A stretch of 14,129 bases of DNA from JADHLN01 sp965658435 (GTDB lineage: Bacteria; Pseudomonadota; Alphaproteobacteria; Rickettsiales; JABIRX01), in the NCBI GenBank assembly GCA_965658435.1, contig CBFHSE010000039.1:1-14129 (forward strand). Direction: 5' to 3'. Made by a program: the position numbers and the translations under genes. This document shows positions 1-6,731 of the stretch, piece after piece. Within the stretch, counting starts at the first letter, position 1. Each line of letters starts with the position of its first letter. The notes beneath the pieces are model-generated. The model did no database searches, was not told the origin of the DNA, and was given only the letters and a program-made list of their open reading frames with translations.

Positions 1-383
1 AGGAAGAAAAATATTATTTTTATAAATATGCAACAATTGCAATAGCCAAATCAGGAACTAATAATTTAGAAATAGCATCTTTTTCTGTACCTATTATCAC
101 CTATTATTCCGTCAATTTCATAACTTATTTAATTCTTAAATTATTAGTTAAAACAAAATTTGTTAATTTAATTAATATAATGGCTAAAAAAGAAGTTATA
201 CCAGAATTAATCCAACATCATTGTTCTGAAAAACATATTTTGGATAATGTGAAATTATTATGGAATAATAAAAAGCTTAAAGAAGAAAAAATTAAGCAGC
301 AGAATTTTTACCTTGAAAAATTTAAGGTGAAAAATGAGAATTCCTCTTATAAAGCTGCAATGGAAATATTAGATATTATTTAA
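1..383 (+). CDS. lpxB: Lipid-A-disaccharide synthase, C-terminal part (5' end outside window)
   Basis: LpxB is a peripheral inner-membrane glycosyltransferase that joins UDP-2,3-diacylglucosamine and lipid X into the lipid A disaccharide, so the cell makes lipid A. The frame is open from base 3 to the TAA at 381-383, giving 126 residues with no upstream stop. The ATG at 180 is internal and not the start. Family features visible are AIAKSGTNNLEIASFSVPII, the LpxB/GT19 nucleotide-sugar-binding region, then a VNLINIMAKKEVIPELIQ stretch matching the family's conserved 'VNL-N-LA-r-vvPEllQ' pattern, then a helical tail. It stands alone here on the plus strand. Its last 8 bases overlap the 3' end of the convergent dedA-family gene, leaving no room for a terminator between the two. 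The family call is secure; only the C-terminal third or so of the protein can be seen. Confidence 0.9.
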   Translation, partial: EEKYYFYKYATIAIAKSGTNNLEIASFSVPIITYYSVNFITYLILKLLVKTKFVNLINIMAKKEVIPELIQHHCSEKHILDNVKLLWNNKKLKEEKIKQQNFYLEKFKVKNENSSYKAAMEILDII

Positions 384-993
384 TAAATTTTTTCTTTTTA
401 ACCAGTAAACCATAGCATAATAAGAGAATTGTAACTAGGCATAATGTTAAAATAGTAACATTACTTAAATTTTCTTTTATAAGAGATTCGTTACTGCCAA
501 ACATCATACCTAAAACTACTAAAACACCCATCCAGATTGCTGAACCTAGAGCTGTATAAAGAGTAAATCTTTTTTTACACATTGTACATAAACCAGCTGG
601 TATAGAGATATATTGCCTTAATCCAGGTATTAATCTTGCTGTAAATGTTGATATTGAACCGTGTGATGAGAAAAAATTATTAATCTTTTGAAATTTATCT
701 TCAGGTAGAAAAAAATATTTACCATATTTAGTAATAAATTTTATTCCTAATTTTTTAGCTAAAAAATAATTAATATATGCACCGGCAATACTTCCTAAAA
801 TACCTGCTAATATAGATAGAGTAAGAGATAACTTGCCTTTTGCAACTAAATATCCAGCAGGTATCATAACTAACTCGCTTGGAAATGGTATAAAGCTACT
901 TTCAATAGTGATAAAAATAAAAATTATTAAATATTGATATTGCTCTATTATCTCTGTTATATTTCCTAATATATTAATAATGAACTCACTCAT
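376..993 (-). CDS. DedA family (SNARE-associated/VTT-type) membrane protein
   Basis: This is a 205-residue polytopic inner-membrane protein of the DedA superfamily. Members act in membrane lipid homeostasis, and some have been linked to undecaprenyl-phosphate or phospholipid flipping and to proton-motive-force maintenance. Family signs are ESSFIPFPSE near residues 31-40 with two acidic residues in the first re-entrant region, the glycine-rich segment at 64-72, and FTARLIPGLRQYISIPAGL at about 117-135 with the conserved Arg pair R120 and R126. A W-x-G membrane helix follows at about 150-166 and a last helix at about 178-198, then a lysine-rich tail. Length is normal. The ATG overlaps the trpD stop as ATGA, and a good Shine-Dalgarno AAGGA sits at 1000-1004, so it is the last gene of the long minus-strand run. 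Which DedA subfamily or substrate cannot be told. Confidence 0.9.
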   Translation of the reverse strand: MSEFIINILGNITEIIEQYQYLIIFIFITIESSFIPFPSELVMIPAGYLVAKGKLSLTLSILAGILGSIAGAYINYFLAKKLGIKFITKYGKYFFLPEDKFQKINNFFSSHGSISTFTARLIPGLRQYISIPAGLCTMCKKRFTLYTALGSAIWMGVLVVLGMMFGSNESLIKENLSNVTILTLCLVTILLLCYGLLVKKKKFIK

Positions 994-1982
994 TTATTTT
1001 CCTTAATATTATTTAGTTTATCTAATACACAGCCCGATTTTATCTTTTCTTCGATAATTGTAAGAGCATCTTCGATTTTACTATATTTTTCTGAAGTTAG
1101 CAAGGCAAATGCAGCATTTAATATTACTATATCATAATAAGCGTTTTTTACTCCGCTAAATAGAGCAAGCATTTTTCTTGCATTATATTTACTATCACCT
1201 CCCTCTATATCTTTAATATCATGAAGTTTAAATCCATATGTTTTAGGATTTATTGTTAACTCAACTTCTTTTATCGGGTTATATAGTAATGTTTCTGATG
1301 AAATAGATATTTCATCCATTCCATCTTTACTAGAGACTATATTTATATTTTTATAATCTAATTTTTTTACAGCATTACCATAGGTTTTTATCAAATTTTT
1401 ATCATAAATACCTATTAACTGTCTTGAAGTATTTGCAGGATTTAATAGTGGTCCAATTAGATTGAAAATAGTTTTTATTCCTAATTCTTTTCTAACCTCA
1501 GCAAAACTTCCAATAATTGGATGAAAATTTGGTGCAAAAAGAAATGCTATATTATGTTTAGAAAATTCTTCTTTGATTTCTGCATTATTTTGCGAAATAT
1601 TTATCCCCAATTCTTTTAATACATCTGCAGAGCCTGATAAAGAACTTATTGCTTTATTGCCATGTTTAGCAATTTTTACATTACAACATGATATGATTAT
1701 TGCCACAGCAGTGGAAATATTTAGAGTATTTTTATTATCTCCTCCAGTACCACAAACATCTATAATATTAGTGCCTAGATCTATTTTTTTAGCTTTATCT
1801 CTTAATATTTTGCAAAAAATTGAGATTTGCGAATCAATATTATCTAATGTTGAAAGATAAAATAAAATAGCCGCTTTTTCATTATCACTTACATCTTTAC
1901 TTATAACATCTAGAAATAAGTTTTTTAGATCAGAATGTGAAAGAATTTTTTCTGATTGAATTTTAAGTAAATAATCTTTCAT
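990..1982 (-). CDS. trpD: Anthranilate phosphoribosyltransferase
   Basis: TrpD transfers the phosphoribosyl group of PRPP to anthranilate, the second step of tryptophan synthesis from chorismate, in the cytoplasm. The 330-residue length is usual for a stand-alone TrpD. Motifs are GTGGD (78-82), the PRPP-binding KHGN (106-109), SSLSGSADVLKELG (113-126), EVRKELGIKTIFNLIGPLLN (162-181) with the anthranilate-site Arg at 164, the metal-binding DGMDE (220-224), and GGDSKYNA (261-268). These catalytic motifs separate it from the YbiB/TrpD2 group, which lacks them. It lies 6 bases after the ABC ATPase gene and overlaps dedA by 4 bases. No clear Shine-Dalgarno precedes its ATG. No other trp gene is in the window, although trpD usually sits next to trpG or trpC. 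The enzyme call is firm; whether a complete tryptophan pathway exists is unknown. Confidence 0.93.
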   Translation of the reverse strand: MKDYLLKIQSEKILSHSDLKNLFLDVISKDVSDNEKAAILFYLSTLDNIDSQISIFCKILRDKAKKIDLGTNIIDVCGTGGDNKNTLNISTAVAIIISCCNVKIAKHGNKAISSLSGSADVLKELGINISQNNAEIKEEFSKHNIAFLFAPNFHPIIGSFAEVRKELGIKTIFNLIGPLLNPANTSRQLIGIYDKNLIKTYGNAVKKLDYKNINIVSSKDGMDEISISSETLLYNPIKEVELTINPKTYGFKLHDIKDIEGGDSKYNARKMLALFSGVKNAYYDIVILNAAFALLTSEKYSKIEDALTIIEEKIKSGCVLDKLNNIKENK

Positions 1983-1988
1983 TAAAAT

Positions 1989-2711
1989 TTATTTAGAGAT
2001 TATCTTAAGAAAGGCTCTTTCTAAATTTTCTGATTTATATTTAGCTTTTAATTGTTTGGGCGTGCCCTCAAAATTTAATTTACCTTCATGAATTACACCT
2101 ATATGGTCACATATTTCTTCCATATCTGATAGAATATGCGAACTAAAAAATACAGTATTACCTTTTTTAGCATAATCTTTTAGTAAATCTTTTAGCTTTA
2201 TTCTAACATGAGGGTCTAAGCCACTCATTGGTTCATCTAATATTAATAAAGGAGCTTCAGATAATAATATTGAAATCAAACCTAATTTCTGACCCATACC
2301 TTTAGAATATTTATTAACTCTCTCATTTAATGAGGAAGCTCTTAAATCCAAGTCTTTTGCAAATGATAAAGCTTTTTTTTCATCATATTTTTTATTAAAA
2401 TAACCTACTGATAATTTAAGAAATTCATGACCTTTTAAATATATTGAAGGCTGAAATTTTTCAGGAAGATATGCTATATTAGAACGGGAGTCTTTTTCTG
2501 TGGAGTTTATACCAAATAATTTTATTGAGCCTTTATCAGATCTTAGTAAATCTAGAATAATTTTAATTAATGTGGTTTTACCAATACCATTTACTCCGAT
2601 TAGACCAAAAATTTGTCCTTTAGGAATATTAAAAGAAATATTATTTAATGTTTTATTATTTTTAAATGATTTAGAAATATTTTTTATTTCTACTATATTA
2701 GATTTTGTCAT
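1989..2711 (-). CDS. ABC transporter ATP-binding protein (CcmA/ABC-2 type)
   Basis: This is a 240-residue cytoplasmic nucleotide-binding subunit of an ABC transporter. Visible are Walker A GVNGIGKTT (about 39-47; the usual form is GPNGAGKTT), Q-loop region YLPEKFQP (about 82-89), signature YSKGMGQK (about 135-142), Walker B LLILDEP (about 155-161), D-loop SGLD and the switch His in FFSSHI. The 'SKGM-Q' signature and the short C-terminal tail are typical of ATPases paired with ABC-2 permeases. I chose the ATG at 2711 because a GAAGG Shine-Dalgarno lies 8 bases upstream; the longer frame would need a TTG at 2726 inside the preceding gene. No permease gene is adjacent, so the partner and substrate are unknown. 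It sits directly behind pilus genes. Some type IV pilus clusters, such as the pilGHI genes of Myxococcus, carry an ABC ATPase, but this may be coincidence. Confidence 0.88.
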   Translation of the reverse strand: MTKSNIVEIKNISKSFKNNKTLNNISFNIPKGQIFGLIGVNGIGKTTLIKIILDLLRSDKGSIKLFGINSTEKDSRSNIAYLPEKFQPSIYLKGHEFLKLSVGYFNKKYDEKKALSFAKDLDLRASSLNERVNKYSKGMGQKLGLISILLSEAPLLILDEPMSGLDPHVRIKLKDLLKDYAKKGNTVFFSSHILSDMEEICDHIGVIHEGKLNFEGTPKQLKAKYKSENLERAFLKIISK

Positions 2712-2712
2712 T

Positions 2713-3399
2713 TTATTTACCTTCAATAATATTAAGTGATGAACCTAATCTAAATGACTGATTAGGCTTTAGTGAGAATATTACTATTGCAATATTATCA
2801 GTAATTTCAATATATATATCTTGTGGAATTTTTCCTTCATCCACAATTTTAGTTAATGTATCAACAAATTTTCCATATCCTGTAGTCCATTTAAACTTTA
2901 CATTTTTACTGTCAATTGTTAGTAATTCAAGATCTGTATTACTTGACTCTTTGTTAATTTTAGAGCCATTAATCCAAATAGACCAATTATCTTTTGAATA
3001 ATATAAAATAGAGTTTAAATAAAAATTAATAACATTAACTTTGGCAATTTGTTCTTGTTTACTCTCTATTTCATCATCAAAATTCGCTTGTACTTCAATA
3101 CCTGCTGATACTGCATCTTTTACTAAGTTTAGTCGTTCTATTTGCTCTTCACGAAAAAACAACGAGTCTGAGTCTTTTAATATATATTCAATTTTTTTAT
3201 ATGATTTTGCAGTTTTATCTTCATTTTTGGCATTTTTATTATTTTCTAGTTCCATTACTTCAAATGAATTTTCCCTGCTAAAATTATAACTAGGTGCTAA
3301 TTGATCTTGATTTTGAATATCACCTTGAGAATTTACATTGGCATGTAAAACTGAAATATTATTTAACACTATTAGTATAATTAATAATCTAATCTTCAT
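2713..3399 (-). CDS. Putative PilP/GspB/MshK-like periplasmic pilus or secretion assembly protein
   Basis: This 228-residue protein has a Sec-type signal peptide (MKIRLLIILIVLNNISVLHA; likely cleavage after residue 20), so it should be periplasmic. A polar, Asn/Glu/Lys-rich linker covers about 21-75 and a charged, probably helical stretch about 80-120. The C-terminal region (about 122-228) contains FYLNSILYYSKDNWSIWING followed by a V-x-F-x-W strand. That resembles the small beta domain with an 'ING' turn found in MshK, GspB and PilP-type proteins, which link the inner-membrane platform to the secretin. Position supports the role: it follows the PilO-like gene by 2 bases in the order ATPase, platform, PilMN, PilO, this gene, which is where pilP lies in pilMNOPQ operons. 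Similarity is short and judged by eye, so the exact family is uncertain. No secretin gene follows. Confidence 0.55.
   Translation of the reverse strand: MKIRLLIILIVLNNISVLHANVNSQGDIQNQDQLAPSYNFSRENSFEVMELENNKNAKNEDKTAKSYKKIEYILKDSDSLFFREEQIERLNLVKDAVSAGIEVQANFDDEIESKQEQIAKVNVINFYLNSILYYSKDNWSIWINGSKINKESSNTDLELLTIDSKNVKFKWTTGYGKFVDTLTKIVDEGKIPQDIYIEITDNIAIVIFSLKPNQSFRLGSSLNIIEGK
2720..2724 (-). promoter_or_regulatory. Ribosome binding site fixing the ABC ATPase start
   Basis: On the minus strand GAAGG lies 8 bases before the ATG at 2711. It is inside the last codons of the upstream PilP-like gene, whose stop is at 2713-2715, so the two genes are effectively end-to-start. It supports ATG 2711 over the in-frame TTG at 2726. 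Confidence 0.7.
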
Positions 3400-3401
3400 A
3401 T

Positions 3402-4028
3402 TTACTTTTCTCTTAAATCATACCAATTAATGATTATTTCTGCTGTAACCGCGGAGTAATTACCCTTATTTTTATTATATTCTGTAAGAAAACTGCTATC
3501 AATATCTCTATCTAAATTAACTGAGTAACTTTTGAATTCTAAATAACCAGGGAATCTAAGCCTTAAATCATTGATAAAACTTAGAATATCTATATCTGTT
3601 AAGCCTCTAACGATAATTTGAATTCTACTAAATTCTGATGATATATCTTCGCTTACTTTTTGTTTATCTTCTATTATTTCCGGTTTGGACATCTGGATAT
3701 TTAATGAATAAAAATTATATTTATCTCTTAACTCATTTACAATATCTTTTGCCGTATTAATTTTCAAACCTTGAAAGCCCTCTTCTTTTGTAGAAATTAG
3801 ATTTTCCCAAGTTAATAAAGCTTTTTCTATATCTTCAGTTTTGTTGTTAAAGCTTCTTATTTTATTTTGAAATGAACTTACTTCATTTTTATATGACCTC
3901 TCTTTTTTAACTAATTTTTTTTTGTTATTTGTTAGATAAGTATTTGAATAATAGAATGATACTAATATTCCTATGATTATGGAAAATTTGAAATAAACTT
4001 TAATTTGTAACTTCTTTTCATTAATCAT
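3402..4028 (-). CDS. PilO/GspM-like inner-membrane alignment protein
   Basis: This is a 208-residue bitopic protein. A short cytoplasmic N-terminus is followed by one membrane helix (about residues 15-32), a Lys/Glu-rich probable coiled coil (about 35-75) and a periplasmic domain whose last part (about 132-202) alternates strands and a helix, like the ferredoxin-like fold of PilO and GspM. Primary sequence is weakly conserved in these families, so the call rests mainly on topology and on position directly after the PilM-PilN fusion. In known systems PilO pairs with PilN (GspM with GspL) to form the alignment subcomplex that couples motor to secretin. I start it at ATG 4028, which has AAGGA 5 bases upstream and overlaps the upstream stop by 8 bases. 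The longer frame would begin at a TTG at 4067 with no such site. Confidence 0.65.
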   Translation of the reverse strand: MINEKKLQIKVYFKFSIIIGILVSFYYSNTYLTNNKKKLVKKERSYKNEVSSFQNKIRSFNNKTEDIEKALLTWENLISTKEEGFQGLKINTAKDIVNELRDKYNFYSLNIQMSKPEIIEDKQKVSEDISSEFSRIQIIVRGLTDIDILSFINDLRLRFPGYLEFKSYSVNLDRDIDSSFLTEYNKNKGNYSAVTAEIIINWYDLREK

Positions 4029-5526
4029 TTTTTTCCTTAATATCGAAATTAATAGGAATATCTTCAATTGTCTGACTAAAATTTATTGTATCCGGTAAAT
4101 CTGAGTGGATTATTTCATAACCATTAAACTCGGTTTTTATATCTCTTATAAATATATCATATTTAGAAAATAACTCTTCATAATTTAACTCATCAGCAAT
4201 AAATATTGCATTTATCTTTAATATCATTCCTTTACCAGCAATAATATTATATTTAAAATTTTTTATTTTTACTTCATTTGGTAGTATTTTGGAAAGACGT
4301 AAAATTATTTGTAAAGGGTCATATGAGATAGATTGGAGCTTATTATGAATTCTAGAAACTTCAATTACTTTATCCTCATCAATATCAAAACCGAATTTTT
4401 CTTGTCTAATATTTTCTAATCTTGATGAAAGAGTTGTAATTTTAAATTGATGCTTTTCTATTTCTATATTTTTATTGTTGATAGTATTCAGATTTACTAA
4501 ATTATATATTACTAAAAAAAACAATGAAAATAAAATTGTAAGATTTTGAGCAATATTAATATTGTTCAATTGCGAAATTTTCATTAATGTTTTGGTAAAA
4601 AAAGCTATATATCTTCCTTTTATAATGAAATATGCCGATATATCCTGCTCAATGATATTAACTCGTGACTGAGGTATTTTATCACCATAAATAACATTAT
4701 TAAATTCATCCTGTTGAACATATAACACATTATATCCTGTAATTGATGTAGCCGGTAAAATTTTTTGTAATTTAACGTCAAATAATGCATAGATATTAAT
4801 ACCTTGTTTATCTTTATAGCCAATTCTTCTTAAATATTCTACTGTTCCAATTATTTGATTTTTTAAAGCTTCGACTTCAATTAGGTTCTTCATAATATTT
4901 TCATAATTTAGAAGGCGTGTGAAAATTAGTTGAGAATTCCTAGATACATTAATTCTAAAGCCACCCATTTTAGATTGAATTACAATCATTGACCATTTAG
5001 CATCTTCAAGTAGACGTCCTTTTTTCTTGAGTATATCACTTAGATTTTTATCTAATTTGGATATTTCAATTGGTAATGAGTATATTGCATCAATTGGATT
5101 ATTTAAATTTTTTAAATATTCTATCCATTGCGAAAGTGGTGGTACCGAAGAAATATTTGATATTATAAAATTTGTATTATTTCTATCTTTGCTTTCATCT
5201 TTATATGGATAGTAATTATTTAAATCTTTTTTGTTATAATCTCTTGCAATTCTTCTTGATAAAAGCTTTTTAATTATAAGAGGATTAGTGGATGGAATTT
5301 TTATTATTTTTAAATTTTGCTCACTTACATCTGTAAGAATATATACGGGAACTTTATAATGCCTTCTTATAAAAGATGCAAATTCCGTGATTTTATTATC
5401 TTTAATGTTATTTATCTCAATATATTCCTTAGGGATATTTCTTTCAAATAGAGTCGCAGATACTCCATTATCTCCAATGAATATTACTATTTTTTTTAAT
5501 ATAAATCTTTGAAAAAATACTAACAT
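4021..5526 (-). CDS. PilM-PilN fusion (GspL-like) pilus/secretion assembly protein
   Basis: This 501-residue protein has a large cytoplasmic N-terminal region, one membrane helix at about 328-347 (NLTILFSLFFLVIYNLVNL), a probable coiled coil at about 350-375 and a periplasmic C-terminal domain. The N-terminal part looks actin-like, as in PilM and the cytoplasmic domain of GspL: a starting strand with IGDNGVSATLFERN (17-30) and a central WSMIVIQSKMGGFRINVSRN (178-197) that fits the second subdomain. The part after the helix matches PilN topology, with an ILRLSKILPNEVKIKNF segment (408-424) like PilN's 'L..ia..lP..v.l..'. The whole is a natural PilM+PilN fusion, the layout GspL uses. Its ATG overlaps the gspF-type stop by one base (TAATG). 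It would recruit the motor ATPase and pair with the PilO-like product. Divergence is high, so the family label is a structural inference. Confidence 0.68.
   Translation of the reverse strand: MLVFFQRFILKKIVIFIGDNGVSATLFERNIPKEYIEINNIKDNKITEFASFIRRHYKVPVYILTDVSEQNLKIIKIPSTNPLIIKKLLSRRIARDYNKKDLNNYYPYKDESKDRNNTNFIISNISSVPPLSQWIEYLKNLNNPIDAIYSLPIEISKLDKNLSDILKKKGRLLEDAKWSMIVIQSKMGGFRINVSRNSQLIFTRLLNYENIMKNLIEVEALKNQIIGTVEYLRRIGYKDKQGINIYALFDVKLQKILPATSITGYNVLYVQQDEFNNVIYGDKIPQSRVNIIEQDISAYFIIKGRYIAFFTKTLMKISQLNNINIAQNLTILFSLFFLVIYNLVNLNTINNKNIEIEKHQFKITTLSSRLENIRQEKFGFDIDEDKVIEVSRIHNKLQSISYDPLQIILRLSKILPNEVKIKNFKYNIIAGKGMILKINAIFIADELNYEELFSKYDIFIRDIKTEFNGYEIIHSDLPDTINFSQTIEDIPINFDIKEKND
4034..4038 (-). 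promoter_or_regulatory. Ribosome binding site fixing the PilO-like start
   Basis: Minus-strand AAGGA is followed by five A residues and the ATG at 4028. It lies inside the last codons of the PilM-PilN gene, consistent with translational coupling, and argues for a 208-residue product rather than a TTG start 39 bases upstream. Confidence 0.7.
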
Positions 5527-6731
5527 TACCTAATCTGACTAAAACTTGAATATAATGGACCAAAAACTGATAATGAAATCCATAATAATAACAAACCCAT
5601 TATTAGTGTTAATGCAGGCTGAATAATTCCTACCATTGCCTCAACAGAATCATTTACTTCCTTATCATAGAAAAATTTTACGTTTCTAAGAGAATCTTCC
5701 ATATTTCCTGTTTTCTCACCAACTTCAAACATTCTAATTACTAAGTTTGGAAATTTCTTAGATATTCTAAGAGAATTACTGATAGAGTTACCATCTGAAA
5801 CATCCTGACTGATTTCTGTTATTGATTGCTTAATAACTTTGTTATTTACAACCTTCTCAACAATTGCAAAACAATCTATAACATCAATTCCACTTTTAAA
5901 TGTGATAAGAAAAAATTGACTAAATCTTGCAACGTCTATTTTTAGCATCGTGCTACCAATATATGGTGTTGCTAAAATTATTCTATCAATAAAATATGAA
6001 TATGCTTCTGAAAGATTATATAATATTTTATGAAATATAAAGAGCAAAATCGGCAGGCTTATCATATATTGCCATTTAGTCTGAAAAAAATCTGAAAAAC
6101 TAATTAATGCCTCTGTATAAAAAGGTAAATCAAAATCTTGCTTTAACAAAAACTCTGATAACTTAGGAATTACTACAATCATCATTATTGCCGTTACAAT
6201 AAATACTACCAGTAGTAAAAACAAAGGATATCTTATTGCTTTTTTAGTTTTTCTTTTAATTTCTTCAGACCATTTTAAATGATCTCCAAGATAGGCAAAT
6301 GATCTGCTTAAATTACCTGTTTTTTCTCCTGCCCTCACAAGTCCTACAAATAGTTCATCAAATGTTTTTGGATATTCCGACATAGCATCAGATAGCATTT
6401 TACCAGCTTTAACTGACTCATATATATCCTGCATTAAATCTCTAAATTTTGTATTATCTTCTGAATCTCTTAAATCTTCAATTGCTTGAGTAATAGGTAC
6501 ACCTGCTTTATCAAGCTGCTCAAAATGAGTACATAATAAAATAAGATCCTTTCCTTTTATTGATTTTGATATGCTTAAATTTAAGAATGATTTTGAAGCT
6601 AAATTATGGCTTATTAGTTCAAGCCCTATTTCTTTTAATTTATATTCTAAATCATCTATATTATCAGCATTCATTGAGCCTTTAAATTGCTTTCCAGTAC
6701 TACTAATTGCTTCATAAAGAAAATTAGGCAT
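5526..6731 (-). CDS. Type II secretion/type IV pilus inner-membrane platform protein (GspF/PilC)
   Basis: This 401-residue polytopic inner-membrane protein is the platform that the motor ATPase acts on to add or extract pilin subunits. Its N-terminus (MPNFLYEAISSTGKQFKGSM) is the standard GspF start. Two GspF domains follow, at about 65-190 and 265-390, each carrying the family hallmark GEKTGN, at 135-140 and 338-343. Membrane helices lie at about 168-189, 222-240 and 370-395. Length is typical. It overlaps the ATPase gene's stop by one base (TAATG) and in turn overlaps the next gene the same way, so ATPase, platform and PilMN are translationally coupled. Sequence alone does not separate PilC (pilus) from GspF (secretion); the gene company of PilM/N/O/P-like proteins slightly favours a pilus. 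Confidence 0.93.
   Translation of the reverse strand: MPNFLYEAISSTGKQFKGSMNADNIDDLEYKLKEIGLELISHNLASKSFLNLSISKSIKGKDLILLCTHFEQLDKAGVPITQAIEDLRDSEDNTKFRDLMQDIYESVKAGKMLSDAMSEYPKTFDELFVGLVRAGEKTGNLSRSFAYLGDHLKWSEEIKRKTKKAIRYPLFLLLVVFIVTAIMMIVVIPKLSEFLLKQDFDLPFYTEALISFSDFFQTKWQYMISLPILLFIFHKILYNLSEAYSYFIDRIILATPYIGSTMLKIDVARFSQFFLITFKSGIDVIDCFAIVEKVVNNKVIKQSITEISQDVSDGNSISNSLRISKKFPNLVIRMFEVGEKTGNMEDSLRNVKFFYDKEVNDSVEAMVGIIQPALTLIMGLLLLWISLSVFGPLYSSFSQIR

Noticed and set aside
180..383. Small 67-residue protein starting at ATG 180
   Set aside because: The same frame is open to base 3 and encodes LpxB motifs upstream of this ATG, so it is the tail of lpxB and not a separate small gene.
1573..1860. 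Plus-strand 95-residue open frame opposite trpD
   Set aside because: It is antisense to conserved TrpD motifs, with no recognisable domain or ribosome binding site.
990..1982. YbiB/TrpD2-type (non-anthranilate) protein instead of TrpD
   Set aside because: The full GTGGD, KHGN, GSADVL and DGMDE motif set of true anthranilate phosphoribosyltransferase is present.
2712..2726. Longer N-terminus for the ABC ATPase from a TTG at 2726
   Set aside because: It is inside the preceding gene and lacks its own Shine-Dalgarno; ATG 2711 has GAAGG at good spacing.
4029..4067. Longer N-terminus for the PilO-like protein from a TTG at 4067
   Set aside because: It would overlap the upstream gene by 47 bases and add a hydrophobic stretch atypical of PilO; ATG 4028 has AAGGA upstream.
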